From: Candidatus Magasanikiibacteriota bacterium
GTDB lineage: Bacteria; Patescibacteriota; Patescibacteriia; Magasanikbacterales; UBA922
DNA: 12,971 bases
Reading direction: 5' to 3'
Assembly: GCA_003518365.1 (NCBI GenBank)
Contig: DOYU01000013.1
Span: 1-12,971, forward strand
In this document: piece after piece, positions 5,932 through 12,256 of the stretch
Layout: each line of letters opens with the position of its first letter
How positions within the stretch are numbered: the first letter of the stretch is position 1
The notes under the pieces: model-generated
Seen by the model: only the letters and a program-made list of their open reading frames with translations
Databases searched by the model: none
Told to the model about the DNA's origin: nothing
Translations under genes and position numbers: made by a program

Positions 5932-6709
5932 ATGTTCCTACTGCATACCCAGCCGGCGTCTCCCCTGTAATCAAAATTGGCACAGTCTCGTCAATATAGT
6001 CGTAAATTATTTTGGCGTCATCCTCACGTAAATTCACACACCCATGACTATGCGTACGTTTGCCAAAATCATCATGCCAGTACGCAGTATGAATATAATA
6101 CATAGGAAGAAACTCTACATTCCATGTGACACCTGGCAAATCATATCCAGGACCCACATATCGCTTATCAGCTACCTTTTTCATCATGTGATATTCACCT
6201 GCAGGTGTTGGCGTACCAGGATTTCCGGTTGATGCAGGAAAATTATGTATTTTTACCCCATCCACATAAAAATTCAGACGTTGCTGTGTACGGTCCACTT
6301 CCACTTTCCGTGCAAAAAGCTGAGTACTCGTTGTCGATGCAGGAGAATACCCACGCATGACTTCATCATAGTCTGTTAATCCATCCATATCAGTATCAGC
6401 AAATCCAATATCGCTACCAAACCACCTTTCGAGCCAATCATTCAAACCATCGACATCCACATCGCTTTCATTCATACGCTTTCCACCGACAAGATGAGGC
6501 GAATAATCGTGAGCAACTTCCTCGCCATCCAAATATCCGTCTCCATCGCTGTCTGGATTTGCAGGATTCGTGTGATAGATCGCTTCTTGCTCGTCCGAAA
6601 GACCATCGTTATCACTGTCAGCTGCGTACACAAAGACTGGCGCGAAGAGACACGCCAGCATGACAATTGAGAAGTAAATTGTTTTAGTACCGTTCACGCT
6701 TATACGCAT
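5930..6709 (-). CDS. Secreted L,D-transpeptidase (YkuD) with TSP3 calcium repeats
   Basis: Numbering uses the ATG at 6709 (259 residues); a GTG at 6715 is also in frame, and both overlap the end of the upstream gene. A Sec-type signal (basic MRISVNGTK, hydrophobic core about 10-27, cleavage after VYA) leads to three or four TSP3/EF-hand-like Asp loops (DSDNDGLSD, DSDGDGYLD, DVDVDGLND, DTDMDGLTD; about 31-113). The YkuD domain (about 132-250) follows. It contains TGNPGTPTPAGEY, the YYIH histidine, and the SHGCVN active site with catalytic Cys224. YkuD enzymes form 3-3 peptide cross-links or attach proteins to peptidoglycan, so it probably acts outside the membrane. The TSP3 loops should bind calcium and could dock on the similarly repeated protein encoded just upstream. 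The gene ends in a strong terminator. Confidence 0.9.
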   Translation of the reverse strand: MRISVNGTKTIYFSIVMLACLFAPVFVYAADSDNDGLSDEQEAIYHTNPANPDSDGDGYLDGEEVAHDYSPHLVGGKRMNESDVDVDGLNDWLERWFGSDIGFADTDMDGLTDYDEVMRGYSPASTTSTQLFARKVEVDRTQQRLNFYVDGVKIHNFPASTGNPGTPTPAGEYHMMKKVADKRYVGPGYDLPGVTWNVEFLPMYYIHTAYWHDDFGKRTHSHGCVNLREDDAKIIYDYIDETVPILITGETPAGYAVGT

Positions 6710-8096
6710 AGACACTCATAAAGACGATGAATAATATCAAACTTCCAAAAGCACCCCATTGGACGATTTTTTTGTAATCAAATCTGTCTGCTGCAGTTGG
6801 GCGGCTGTCCTCACCATCCTGACGTCCATCACCATCACTGTCGGCAAGCAAAGGATTCGAACCTTTTTCCTGTTCTGTTTTGTCGCTGAGTCCATCGCCG
6901 TCAGTATCATTTTTCAGTGGATCTGTACCGAATACAGGCTCATCGACATCAAGGATGCCGTCGTTATCATCATCTTCGTCCGCATTATTCCCTGTTCCAT
7001 CGAGATCGGTATCGAGTGATTCTGATGCGTCGAGTGGAAATGCATCAAGCAAATCATTCACTCCATCGCCATCCGTATCTTCTTTGAGTGGGTCACTCCC
7101 CTTTTTGAGTTCATCACCATCGGAGAGACCGTCGCCATCAGTATCAAGATTCGTAGGGTCTGTTCCTCGATTTCCTTCTTCCCTATCGCTTATACCGTCA
7201 TCATCTGTGTCTGCTTTTGTCGGATCAGTGGTTCCATTTATTTCATCGTTATCATTCAGCCCGTCGCCATCTGTATCTTTGTTTGTAGGATCTGTGCCGG
7301 CTTCTTGTTCTGCGCCATCCTCTACCCCGTCACCATCAGTATCTTTTTTAAGCGGGTCACTGCCAAGACGTGCTTCGTCTGCATCTGAAAGTCCATCGTT
7401 GTCATCGTCTGTATCTGCATTGTCTCCAGTACCATCTTCATCGACATCAGCCCACTCCGCTTTGTTCGTCGGGAAAAGATCCTCACCGTCCTTTTTTCCA
7501 TCCCCATCACTATCCGCTTTTGTTGGATCGGTCCCCTTGTCCACTTCTTGCTTATCATTGATGGCGTCTCCATCCGTGTCAGCCTTGATTGAATCTGTGC
7601 CATGTGAGACTTCCTCAGTATCAGAAAGGCCATCATTGTCATCATCAGCGTCCTCAGTATTTCCAATGTTATCTCCATCAGTATCAATATCAATAGTCAA
7701 CGCCCGTGTTGCCTGGTAGGCAGCAAGCTCTTGCTGCGACAGTTCTATCGTCGCACCTGACTCGTCTCGAACCGCGACATTGATCATGCGGGCTTCGAGT
7801 GTATACTTGCCTTCTGGCAAAGTGTAATTGATGGATACTTGTTTGGCTTGTTCAAATGCCAAATTGCGAATTTCCGCAGTGCCAATATGCACACCATTAT
7901 TAAAAAATGTGACATCAGCAGAAAATGATGGAAAATCATTGTTCACCACCACGGTATACACTTTTACGGTATCCCCCGCAAACGCTTTTTCGTCTGAAAG
8001 ATAGACGCTATTATTTACCAAAAACGTAAAATTGGCAGCGTAAACAGTACATGGAAACAAAAAAATAAATGCGATAATAAAAAGAATTTTTTTCAT
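6684..8096 (-). CDS. TSP3-repeat calcium-binding surface protein with C-terminal anchor
   Basis: A 470-residue exported protein. A signal peptide (1-20, MKKILFIIAF... VYA) precedes an Ig/CARDB-like beta domain (about 22-132, with GDTVKVYTVVVNND and LPEGKYTLEARM). About 15 thrombospondin type 3 loops of the DxDxDGxxD type follow (about 136-430), separated by xGTDPxxxDTDGD spacers of 13-25 residues. A single membrane span (about 445-464) and a short basic tail (YKRERY) end the protein. This predicts a very acidic, calcium-stiffened rod anchored in the membrane and facing outward. The next gene, an L,D-transpeptidase with the same loops, overlaps its 3' end by 26 bases, so they are co-transcribed and translationally coupled. 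An extended -10 promoter lies upstream at 8142-8150. Repeats at DNA level make the region prone to copy-number change. Confidence 0.9.
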   Translation of the reverse strand: MKKILFIIAFIFLFPCTVYAANFTFLVNNSVYLSDEKAFAGDTVKVYTVVVNNDFPSFSADVTFFNNGVHIGTAEIRNLAFEQAKQVSINYTLPEGKYTLEARMINVAVRDESGATIELSQQELAAYQATRALTIDIDTDGDNIGNTEDADDDNDGLSDTEEVSHGTDSIKADTDGDAINDKQEVDKGTDPTKADSDGDGKKDGEDLFPTNKAEWADVDEDGTGDNADTDDDNDGLSDADEARLGSDPLKKDTDGDGVEDGAEQEAGTDPTNKDTDGDGLNDNDEINGTTDPTKADTDDDGISDREEGNRGTDPTNLDTDGDGLSDGDELKKGSDPLKEDTDGDGVNDLLDAFPLDASESLDTDLDGTGNNADEDDDNDGILDVDEPVFGTDPLKNDTDGDGLSDKTEQEKGSNPLLADSDGDGRQDGEDSRPTAADRFDYKKIVQWGAFGSLILFIVFMSVYAYKRERY

Positions 8097-8141
8097 ATAC
8101 TCAGGATCATCTTATGAACAAACCTACAATTCATTACGCTT

Positions 8142-8150
8142 AGTATAGCA
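8142..8150 (-). promoter_or_regulatory. Extended -10 promoter of the TSP3 / L,D-transpeptidase operon
   Basis: Minus-strand TGCTATACT is identical to the proposed mutY promoter element. It lies 45 bases before the ATG at 8096. No good -35 box is visible, which is usual for extended -10 promoters. Confidence 0.45.
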
Positions 8151-8190
8151 AAAAACAATTTACTCTACCACTTTAGTAGCTACTGCGAGC

Positions 8191-8310
8191 AACCCATCCA
8201 CCTGTCCTCCTTCCCTTAAAAAGGGCAGGAGGGACGTGCTAAGTAAGTTCCCTTCCTTTACTAAGGCTTCGTCATGAGCTCAGCCGAACGGGGTGGGTTA
8301 GGGTGGGGTT
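8191..8310. repeat. Intergenic palindromic repeat element, long relative of the mutY insert
   Basis: It starts with AACCCATCCACC and ends with GGGTGGGGTT, an imperfect inverted repeat. Inside are a 12-bp hairpin (CCTCCTTCCCTT 8206-8217, AAGGGCAGGAGG 8221-8232; one mismatch, loop AAA) and a second imperfect palindrome around TGAGCTCA (8268-8288). Its right arm GGGGTGGGTTAGGGTGGGG closely resembles 3729-3747 in mutY. It fills most of the 250-bp gap between the MBL and TSP3 genes. I see no reading frame in it. Confidence 0.6.
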
Positions 8311-8346
8311 GTGCATTACAGACAGACATATTTATGCAATTTTTGA

Positions 8347-9291
8347 TCAATTCCCATACTGCGCCGTGACATCATAACGATCTTCAAACACAGTGACGAG
8401 CACATCCCCGGACAGATCAGTCCGCCACACATCTGTATTGGCCCGTTCAAAGCGCTTCAGCACGCGCGGAGACGGATGACCAAACTTGTTGTCAGCACCA
8501 CACGACGCAATCGCAACCTCAGGCGACGTTGCATTAATAAAGAGCTGTGTTGACGAACTTTGGCTCCCATGATGCCCCATTTTCAAAATTTCCACATCAA
8601 CCTGTTCACCATACGTCTTGACAAGATACTCCTCTAGATCTGCTTCCACATCTCCCATGAGCAGTACATCTTGTGTTCCATACGAAAGTTTGATCACAAC
8701 TGATGTATCGTTTGCACCTACATCTTTATCCAATCCTGGGATATGTTCATCAAGTGGAATAGAATGATCCGGATACAAAACATTCACCGTCGTACTTGCA
8801 ATCTCCCACACAAATGGCTCGGCAACTTCAAGATATTCTTTTCCATCAGCCATCTGCGCTTGTACTTCTGCATGAAAGGACTGCCACAGCTCATCATACG
8901 GCTTTTCCATACCATTGTAGAGAATGTGTCCAATATCAAAACGCTTCATCACATCGACGCAGCCGCCGTAATGGTCAAGATCAGGATGAGTTACTACCAA
9001 GTAATCAATATCATGATCATAAAAAGGCATCACACGTCCCAAGGCTTCGAGGACGCGATCGTCAATGGCACAATCAATAAGCATCTGCTGACCATCTGGA
9101 AATTCTATCAAGGTTGCATCCCCTTGTCCTATATCAAGAAACGTAATCTTGAGTGTAGGATCTTTTTCCTCCACTTCAATTACCTCACTAAAATCTGCAT
9201 GTTCAGAGTCAGAGGAAGAACGCAATAGATACACACGTAGTCCAAGTGTGATACAAAGAACTATCGCCAAAAATATTACAACGTGTTTCAT
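8347..9291 (-). CDS. ComEC/Rec2-type metallo-beta-lactamase-fold protein, membrane tethered
   Basis: A 314-residue protein: an N-terminal membrane helix (about 4-23), a charged linker, then the MBL domain seen at the C-terminus of full-length ComEC. Motifs in order: ITFLDIGQGDATLIEFPDG (49-67), metal ligands THPDLDH (101-107) followed by YGG, NDTSVVIKLSYG (194-205), LLMGD (210-214), LKMGHHGS (236-243), GHPSP (271-275), and WRTDLSGD (289-296). In Bacillus ComEC this domain is thought to be the nuclease degrading the non-transported DNA strand. Here it would face outside. The separate ComEC channel gene lies about 1 kb away on the same strand (10275-11795), so the two could reconstitute the complete transporter. 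Standalone proteins of this type are often annotated only as MBL-fold hydrolases, so the competence role is inferred. The stop is TGA. Confidence 0.85.
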   Translation of the reverse strand: MKHVVIFLAIVLCITLGLRVYLLRSSSDSEHADFSEVIEVEEKDPTLKITFLDIGQGDATLIEFPDGQQMLIDCAIDDRVLEALGRVMPFYDHDIDYLVVTHPDLDHYGGCVDVMKRFDIGHILYNGMEKPYDELWQSFHAEVQAQMADGKEYLEVAEPFVWEIASTTVNVLYPDHSIPLDEHIPGLDKDVGANDTSVVIKLSYGTQDVLLMGDVEADLEEYLVKTYGEQVDVEILKMGHHGSQSSSTQLFINATSPEVAIASCGADNKFGHPSPRVLKRFERANTDVWRTDLSGDVLVTVFEDRYDVTAQYGN

Positions 9292-9306
9292 ATAAACAGG
9301 CTCATT

Positions 9307-9335
9307 TTGACACCCAAAAAAGAGTGATGTACGCT
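9307..9335 (+). promoter_or_regulatory. Promoter of the putative structured RNA
   Basis: A consensus TTGACA (9307-9312), a 17-base spacer and TACGCT (9330-9335). The -10 box keeps the key first T, second A and last T. The predicted start, about 9342, coincides with the first paired base of the hairpin that opens the RNA. No protein gene lies downstream on this strand. Confidence 0.55.
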
Positions 9336-9341
9336 AGAAGA

Positions 9342-9530
9342 TGCGTGTGCAGCTGCCAAAAGAAAGAAGAAAAGGAAGGAGAGACCTTTTTAGATCTCCG
9401 ATGGCAGTTGCCACGCAACCCGACGGGCGTATGAGAGTAAACCAATATGGTGAGCTCGCTATACTCCCGTCGGGTCGTGCATTTCTATCAACAGACACAC
9501 AAACACCACGGAATATCCGTGGTGTTTATT
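9342..9530 (+). ncRNA. Putative ~190-nt structured non-coding RNA, unknown family
   Basis: Three successive hairpins fill this gap. Hairpin 1: 9342-9358 pairs with 9402-9417 (16 bp, one G-U, one bulged T at 9348), around a 43-nt purine-rich loop that can form a further small stem (GGAGA 9378-9382 with TCTCC 9395-9399). Hairpin 2 begins on the very next base: ACCCGACGGG (9418-9427) and GTAT (9429-9432) pair with ATAC (9461-9464) and CCCGTCGGGT (9466-9475), 14 bp with one mismatch. Hairpin 3 (9501-9527) is a terminator-like 12-bp stem. A good promoter starts exactly at hairpin 1. I do not recognise tmRNA, RNase P, SRP or 6S signatures. The gap lies between two minus-strand genes (MBL and lipoprotein). 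A short reading frame crosses it but continues as an implausible antisense of the lipoprotein. Confidence 0.55.
9501..9530. terminator. Terminator between the RNA and the lipoprotein gene
   Basis: A perfect 12-bp stem, AAACACCACGGA (9501-9512) with TCCGTGGTGTTT (9516-9527), loop ATA. The following bases are only moderately T-rich on either strand (ATTGTT on plus, GTGTGTCTG on minus). It could end the plus-strand RNA, the minus-strand lipoprotein gene (stop at 9554), or both. Confidence 0.65.
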
Positions 9531-9553
9531 GTTCCCCCCTCATAAAAATATAC

Positions 9554-10225
9554 TTAGAATGTTGCAACAAAGGTCCCAACAGCAGTACTCTTTGCACCGG
9601 TAAGGTCAAATGTACCACACACTTTACTGTCATCCATAGCAACCACTTCTGCGCTGCCGCTGTTCATACTAAGCAGTGCATCTGTTGCCGTAGGTCCTAC
9701 TGGCACGTGCATTTCTGCAGTTACCCAGTTTGGCTGTCCGTATCCTGATGCTGGATCATATGTTCCTACACCCACTTCTTCAGCACCATTGCTGAAAACG
9801 AGCTGTAGAACACCAGTTCCTTTTTCAGCGCCTTTCACAGGGCTATCGAGCCCACCAAATTTGCTCACAGCGTAATCTTCGTTTGCAATATAGACATTGA
9901 GCTTACCACTTACCACTTTTGCTTTTGCAAACGTGAAAGTAGAAGCTACAAATGGACCACCTTCTACCACAGAGGTGTCGGTAGATTCTAATGATGTCAA
10001 TTCTGTAGCTGCAGGACAATCTGCAAAAGAGCCGACCATTGCAGTGTCTCCACTTGTGTCTGTGTCTGTGTCTGTCTCTGTAGCGTCACCACCGTCTTCC
10101 ACAGTGACACCTACATCATCAAGTCCTGTATCGGTTCCTGTGGACTCGTCTGCTGTTGGAGCGCATCCTGCACCAACCAAGAGAAGGGCTACCAGCATTG
10201 CTGATGCTCCGAAGATCTTCTTCAT
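9554..10225 (-). CDS. Putative lipoprotein
   Basis: A 223-residue exported protein. The N-terminus MKKIFGASAMLVALLLVGAGC is a lipoprotein-type signal with Cys21 as the likely lipidated residue; glycine at -3 is not the commonest lipobox. A low-complexity Asp/Thr/Glu-rich linker (about 24-62, with a TDTDTDT run) leads to a domain of about 160 residues. That domain appears beta-rich (FVASTFTFAKAKVVSGKLNVYI, GVLQLVFSNGAEEVGVGTYD) and has two cysteines (70 and 203) that could form a disulfide. I recognise no family. It lies between the two halves of ComEC on the same strand, 49 bases after the channel gene and without an intervening terminator. A competence or surface role is therefore possible but unproven. 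No Shine-Dalgarno is present. Confidence 0.75.
   Translation of the reverse strand: MKKIFGASAMLVALLLVGAGCAPTADESTGTDTGLDDVGVTVEDGGDATETDTDTDTSGDTAMVGSFADCPAATELTSLESTDTSVVEGGPFVASTFTFAKAKVVSGKLNVYIANEDYAVSKFGGLDSPVKGAEKGTGVLQLVFSNGAEEVGVGTYDPASGYGQPNWVTAEMHVPVGPTATDALLSMNSGSAEVVAMDDSKVCGTFDLTGAKSTAVGTFVATF
10055..10078. repeat. Hexanucleotide microsatellite in the lipoprotein linker
   Basis: Three exact TGTGTC units (10055-10072) plus one degenerate TGTCTC. On the coding strand they give alternating Asp-Thr. The six-base period means copy changes keep the frame and only change linker length. Confidence 0.7.
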
Positions 10226-10236
10226 AGATATTCTAT

Positions 10237-10267
10237 ATTATAAATAATAACACAGTAATAATCTCAA
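10237..10267 (-). promoter_or_regulatory. Possible promoter of the lipoprotein gene
   Basis: On the minus strand a perfect TATAAT (10237-10242) lies 11 bases before the ATG. TTGAGA (10262-10267) is 19 bases further up, a longer spacer than ideal. If used, the leader would be only about five bases. Confidence 0.3.
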
Positions 10268-10274
10268 ATTTATC

Positions 10275-11795
10275 CTACGCCGTCAAATAGGAATTGTCCC
10301 TAGGTGTGGAAGACTTTTTTCTGAGGATAAACCAAGCCAAAAAGACATACATGATACTCATACCCCACACAGGCACACGCATATCAACAGCAGCAAACGA
10401 AAGATCAGCAAACCAGCGCACGATGCTCACAATGTACATCATTCCACCCCACGCAATCCACGAGAGGATATGAGCAAGTGGAAGAAATACCAAACTTACC
10501 ACCACTGCAAAAAAACCAAGCATCATAATAAATGGAATGATCCACAAAATCAGCATGTTGACAGGCAACGACACAAGTGACAATCTTCCGAATTGAAATA
10601 AAATCAATGGAAGCGTAATAAACGTTGCGGAAAGTGTGGCAACCACAGACTCTTGCAAGCCAAGAACTTTTGGAACACGAGAAAACCATGATTCAATTTT
10701 TGGCGCAAGATAAACAAGTCCGACCGTCGACAAAAATGAAAGTTGAAATCCCGCGTCATAGATAAGGACAAACGGATTTTGTAGTGTCATTATGACAGCA
10801 GTGAATACCAGTACATTCCCAATCCGTGAAGACCTGCCCATTTGTTTTGCGATGAGTACAAGAATACCCATGATCCCAGCGCGAACAACAGAAGCGGATA
10901 GCCCGGCAAAAATAAGAAAAACAATAATACCACAGACAACAATCCAAAACGCTTTTTTGCGAGGAATATACAGATGCAGACAAAACGTAATAAGGAGCGT
11001 CGCTATGAGTGTGATATTGTATCCTGAAATCGCCACAATATGCGTGACGCCTGTGCGGGAAAAGAGTTCATTGAGCTGTCCTAGTCCGCCGCGATAGCCG
11101 TAAAGCAGTCCTGCAATAAAGCTAGCATACGGCTCATGCCAGAGCGTGCTAATGCGCGCTGCAACAGCCTCCTTGAGCGATAAAATGCCCCGAAACAGCC
11201 CATTCCCTCCCCCACTGCCAATCTTATCCATCTTTGCCCCGGCACAGACGGAAAAGACTCCTGAGCGTGCCAGATATTTGTCATACGCAAAATCCTCCAC
11301 AGGCTCCGGCGCCTGCAAATCACAACCAAGTGTCACCCTATCCCCATAGCTATATCGTGGGTACAATCCCGATTTTACATACACTCGTCCTGAGAGAGAT
11401 TGCGTGTCTTTTTTATTGTTTTTTGTTAATTGTTTATTGTTAATTGAGATGACGTATCGTACACCATCCATCCTCACATCCGGTTCAGCAGAAATATATC
11501 CGACGAGTTCCATCTCTTTCCCATTATACTTACTGACATCATTTGAAAAAAGTGGAAAAGCAAGTTGATAGCGAAGGATGCCGAGTATGATTGCAAGGAA
11601 ACAAAACGAAAGCACTCGACCTCCATCTTTTTTCCAAAACAACATGAGGAAAAATATGGATATAAAAAGAGATACATAGAGATAATAAAGATCTACCTGT
11701 ATATCGAGTATGGATACGAGTGCTACGCCAAAAAGAAAAGCAAAACAGTAGATGAGGAAACGTTTGCTTTTGGAATGGATGATGGTTGAAATCAT
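10275..11795 (-). CDS. comEC: ComEC DNA-uptake channel, lacking the nuclease-like MBL domain
   Basis: A 506-residue polytopic membrane protein. Early membrane helices (about 12-80) precede an OB-like DUF4131 region (about 90-190, with GRVYVKSGLYPRYSYGDRVTL and FAYDKYLARSGV). The Competence domain (about 215-490) follows, with FIAGLLYGYRGGL, the hallmark TGVTHIVAISGYN (248-260), SVVRAGIMG (302-310), and DAGFQLSFLSTVGL (347-360). ComEC forms the inner-membrane channel that imports single-stranded DNA. Full-length versions carry a C-terminal MBL domain; this protein ends at a final helix and a basic tail. The matching MBL is encoded separately at 8347-9291. The ATG at 11795 lies two bases from the edge of the GxxExxY cassette and has no Shine-Dalgarno, so its expression probably depends on transcription through the cassette. 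Residues about 119-133 (NNKQLTKNNKKDTQS) are a low-complexity stretch inside the OB region. Confidence 0.9.
   Translation of the reverse strand: MISTIIHSKSKRFLIYCFAFLFGVALVSILDIQVDLYYLYVSLFISIFFLMLFWKKDGGRVLSFCFLAIILGILRYQLAFPLFSNDVSKYNGKEMELVGYISAEPDVRMDGVRYVISINNKQLTKNNKKDTQSLSGRVYVKSGLYPRYSYGDRVTLGCDLQAPEPVEDFAYDKYLARSGVFSVCAGAKMDKIGSGGGNGLFRGILSLKEAVAARISTLWHEPYASFIAGLLYGYRGGLGQLNELFSRTGVTHIVAISGYNITLIATLLITFCLHLYIPRKKAFWIVVCGIIVFLIFAGLSASVVRAGIMGILVLIAKQMGRSSRIGNVLVFTAVIMTLQNPFVLIYDAGFQLSFLSTVGLVYLAPKIESWFSRVPKVLGLQESVVATLSATFITLPLILFQFGRLSLVSLPVNMLILWIIPFIMMLGFFAVVVSLVFLPLAHILSWIAWGGMMYIVSIVRWFADLSFAAVDMRVPVWGMSIMYVFLAWFILRKKSSTPRDNSYLTA
11423..11446. repeat. AT-rich direct repeat inside comEC
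   Basis: TTGTTAATTG occurs at 11423-11432 and again at 11437-11446, with a similar TTGTTTTTTG just before. It encodes the low-complexity NNKQLTKNN stretch in the DUF4131 region. Confidence 0.5.
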
Positions 11796-11797
11796 AG

Positions 11798-11838
11798 ATA
11801 GAACACAGATTACCCGGATTACTTGGATTTACCCAGAT
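11798..11838 (+). repeat. Left terminal inverted repeat with GATT iterons
   Basis: After ATAGAACACA come GATTACCCG (11808), GATTACTTG (11817), GATTTACCCA (11826) and GAT (11836). The repeat also encodes the last residues (LGKSK) and the TAA stop of the GxxExxY gene. Confidence 0.7.
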
Positions 11839-12214
11839 ATATATTTGTCCATATCTTTCTTTTTATTTGAGGGCTTTTCCCAAAATTCAAAAGTAGCCCA
11901 TATTCAATATTTGTAGCTCGAAGATAATTCAACAATTGTGCCTCATGCTCCTCTCGCAACGATTCAGCTGCTTTTAACTCAATAATCAGTACATCTTCTA
12001 CAATAATATCCGCATAATAATCACCTATAGTATTTCCATCGTACAATACTTTCAAAGGAACTTGGCGTTTTCCATGTAAATTCATTTTCTGTAATTCCAA
12101 AATCATTGCATTTTCATACACTTTCTCCAAAAAACCAAATCCGAGCGTATTGTAAACAGTATAATACGCTCGGATTATTTTTGATGTCAGATTGTCTACC
12201 CCCTCCTTTTTCAT
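11819..12214 (-). CDS. GxxExxY-family protein, PD-(D/E)xK nuclease-like
   Basis: A 131-residue protein from the ATG at 12214. An upstream ATG at 12280 is in frame, but its extra 22 residues are encoded by the inverted repeat and the end of leuS, so I reject it. Visible: LTSKIIRAYYTVYNTLGFGFLEKVYENAM with the defining GFLEKVY (27-33), VPLKVLYDG, YYADIIVEDVLIIELKAAE (67-84) and HEAQLLNYLRAT (90-101), GLLLNFG (106-112), and IKRKIW. Asp69, Glu79 and Lys81 fit the D-x(n)-ExK core of the PD-(D/E)xK nuclease fold (PDDEXK_3), so DNA or RNA cleavage is plausible but unproven. No biological role is established for the family. Both ends of the gene lie inside inverted GATT-iteron repeats, which suggests the protein and repeats travel and act together. 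Confidence 0.85.
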   Translation of the reverse strand: MKKEGVDNLTSKIIRAYYTVYNTLGFGFLEKVYENAMILELQKMNLHGKRQVPLKVLYDGNTIGDYYADIIVEDVLIIELKAAESLREEHEAQLLNYLRATNIEYGLLLNFGKSPQIKRKIWTNIYLGKSK

Positions 12215-12256
12215 AATCCTGGATAATCTTGGAAATCCTGGTAATCTGTGTTCTAT
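12212..12256 (-). repeat. Right terminal inverted repeat with GATT iterons
   Basis: Read on the minus strand, ATAGAACACA is followed by GATTACCAG, GATTTCCAA, GATTATCCAG and GATTATG. This is the same 9-9-10 spacing as the left end. The last unit contains the ATG start of the GxxExxY gene. Confidence 0.7.

Larger units (their letters stand above)
11798..12256. mobile_element. GxxExxY gene cassette bounded by terminal inverted repeats
   Basis: A 459-bp unit. Its two ends share a perfect 17-bp inverted repeat (ATAGAACACAGATTACC at 11798-11814 and the complement of 12240-12256). Each end continues inward with GATT units spaced 9, 9 and 10 bp. It holds one gene, of the GxxExxY family. Without it the leuS stop and the comEC start would be 12 bases apart, so it looks inserted into a tight operon junction. 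No transposase and no clear target duplication are visible, so mobility is inferred. Confidence 0.5.

Noticed and set aside
6830..7690. Regularly spaced repeats as a possible CRISPR array
   Set aside because: The repeats are degenerate protein-coding TSP3 loops in one long open frame, without unique spacers; no cas gene is present.
6880..7719. Long serine/proline-rich plus-strand open frame (279 residues)
   Set aside because: It is the antisense shadow of the Asp/Gly codon repeats of the TSP3 gene; its composition simply mirrors GAT/GAC/GGT codons.
8206..8233. Hairpin downstream of the MBL gene as its terminator
   Set aside because: There is no T run after the stem on the minus strand, and its sequence belongs to the repeat element.
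9341..9748. Plus-strand open frame of 135 residues starting beside the putative promoter
   Set aside because: Its second half is antisense to the lipoprotein gene and is Cys/His-rich nonsense. The first half coincides with the hairpins, so a structured RNA explains the sequence better. A short peptide cannot be fully excluded.
9897..10247. Plus-strand Ser/Val/Pro-rich frame opposite the lipoprotein
   Set aside because: Low-complexity shadow of the Asp/Thr-rich lipoprotein linker; the minus frame has a proper signal peptide and Cys.
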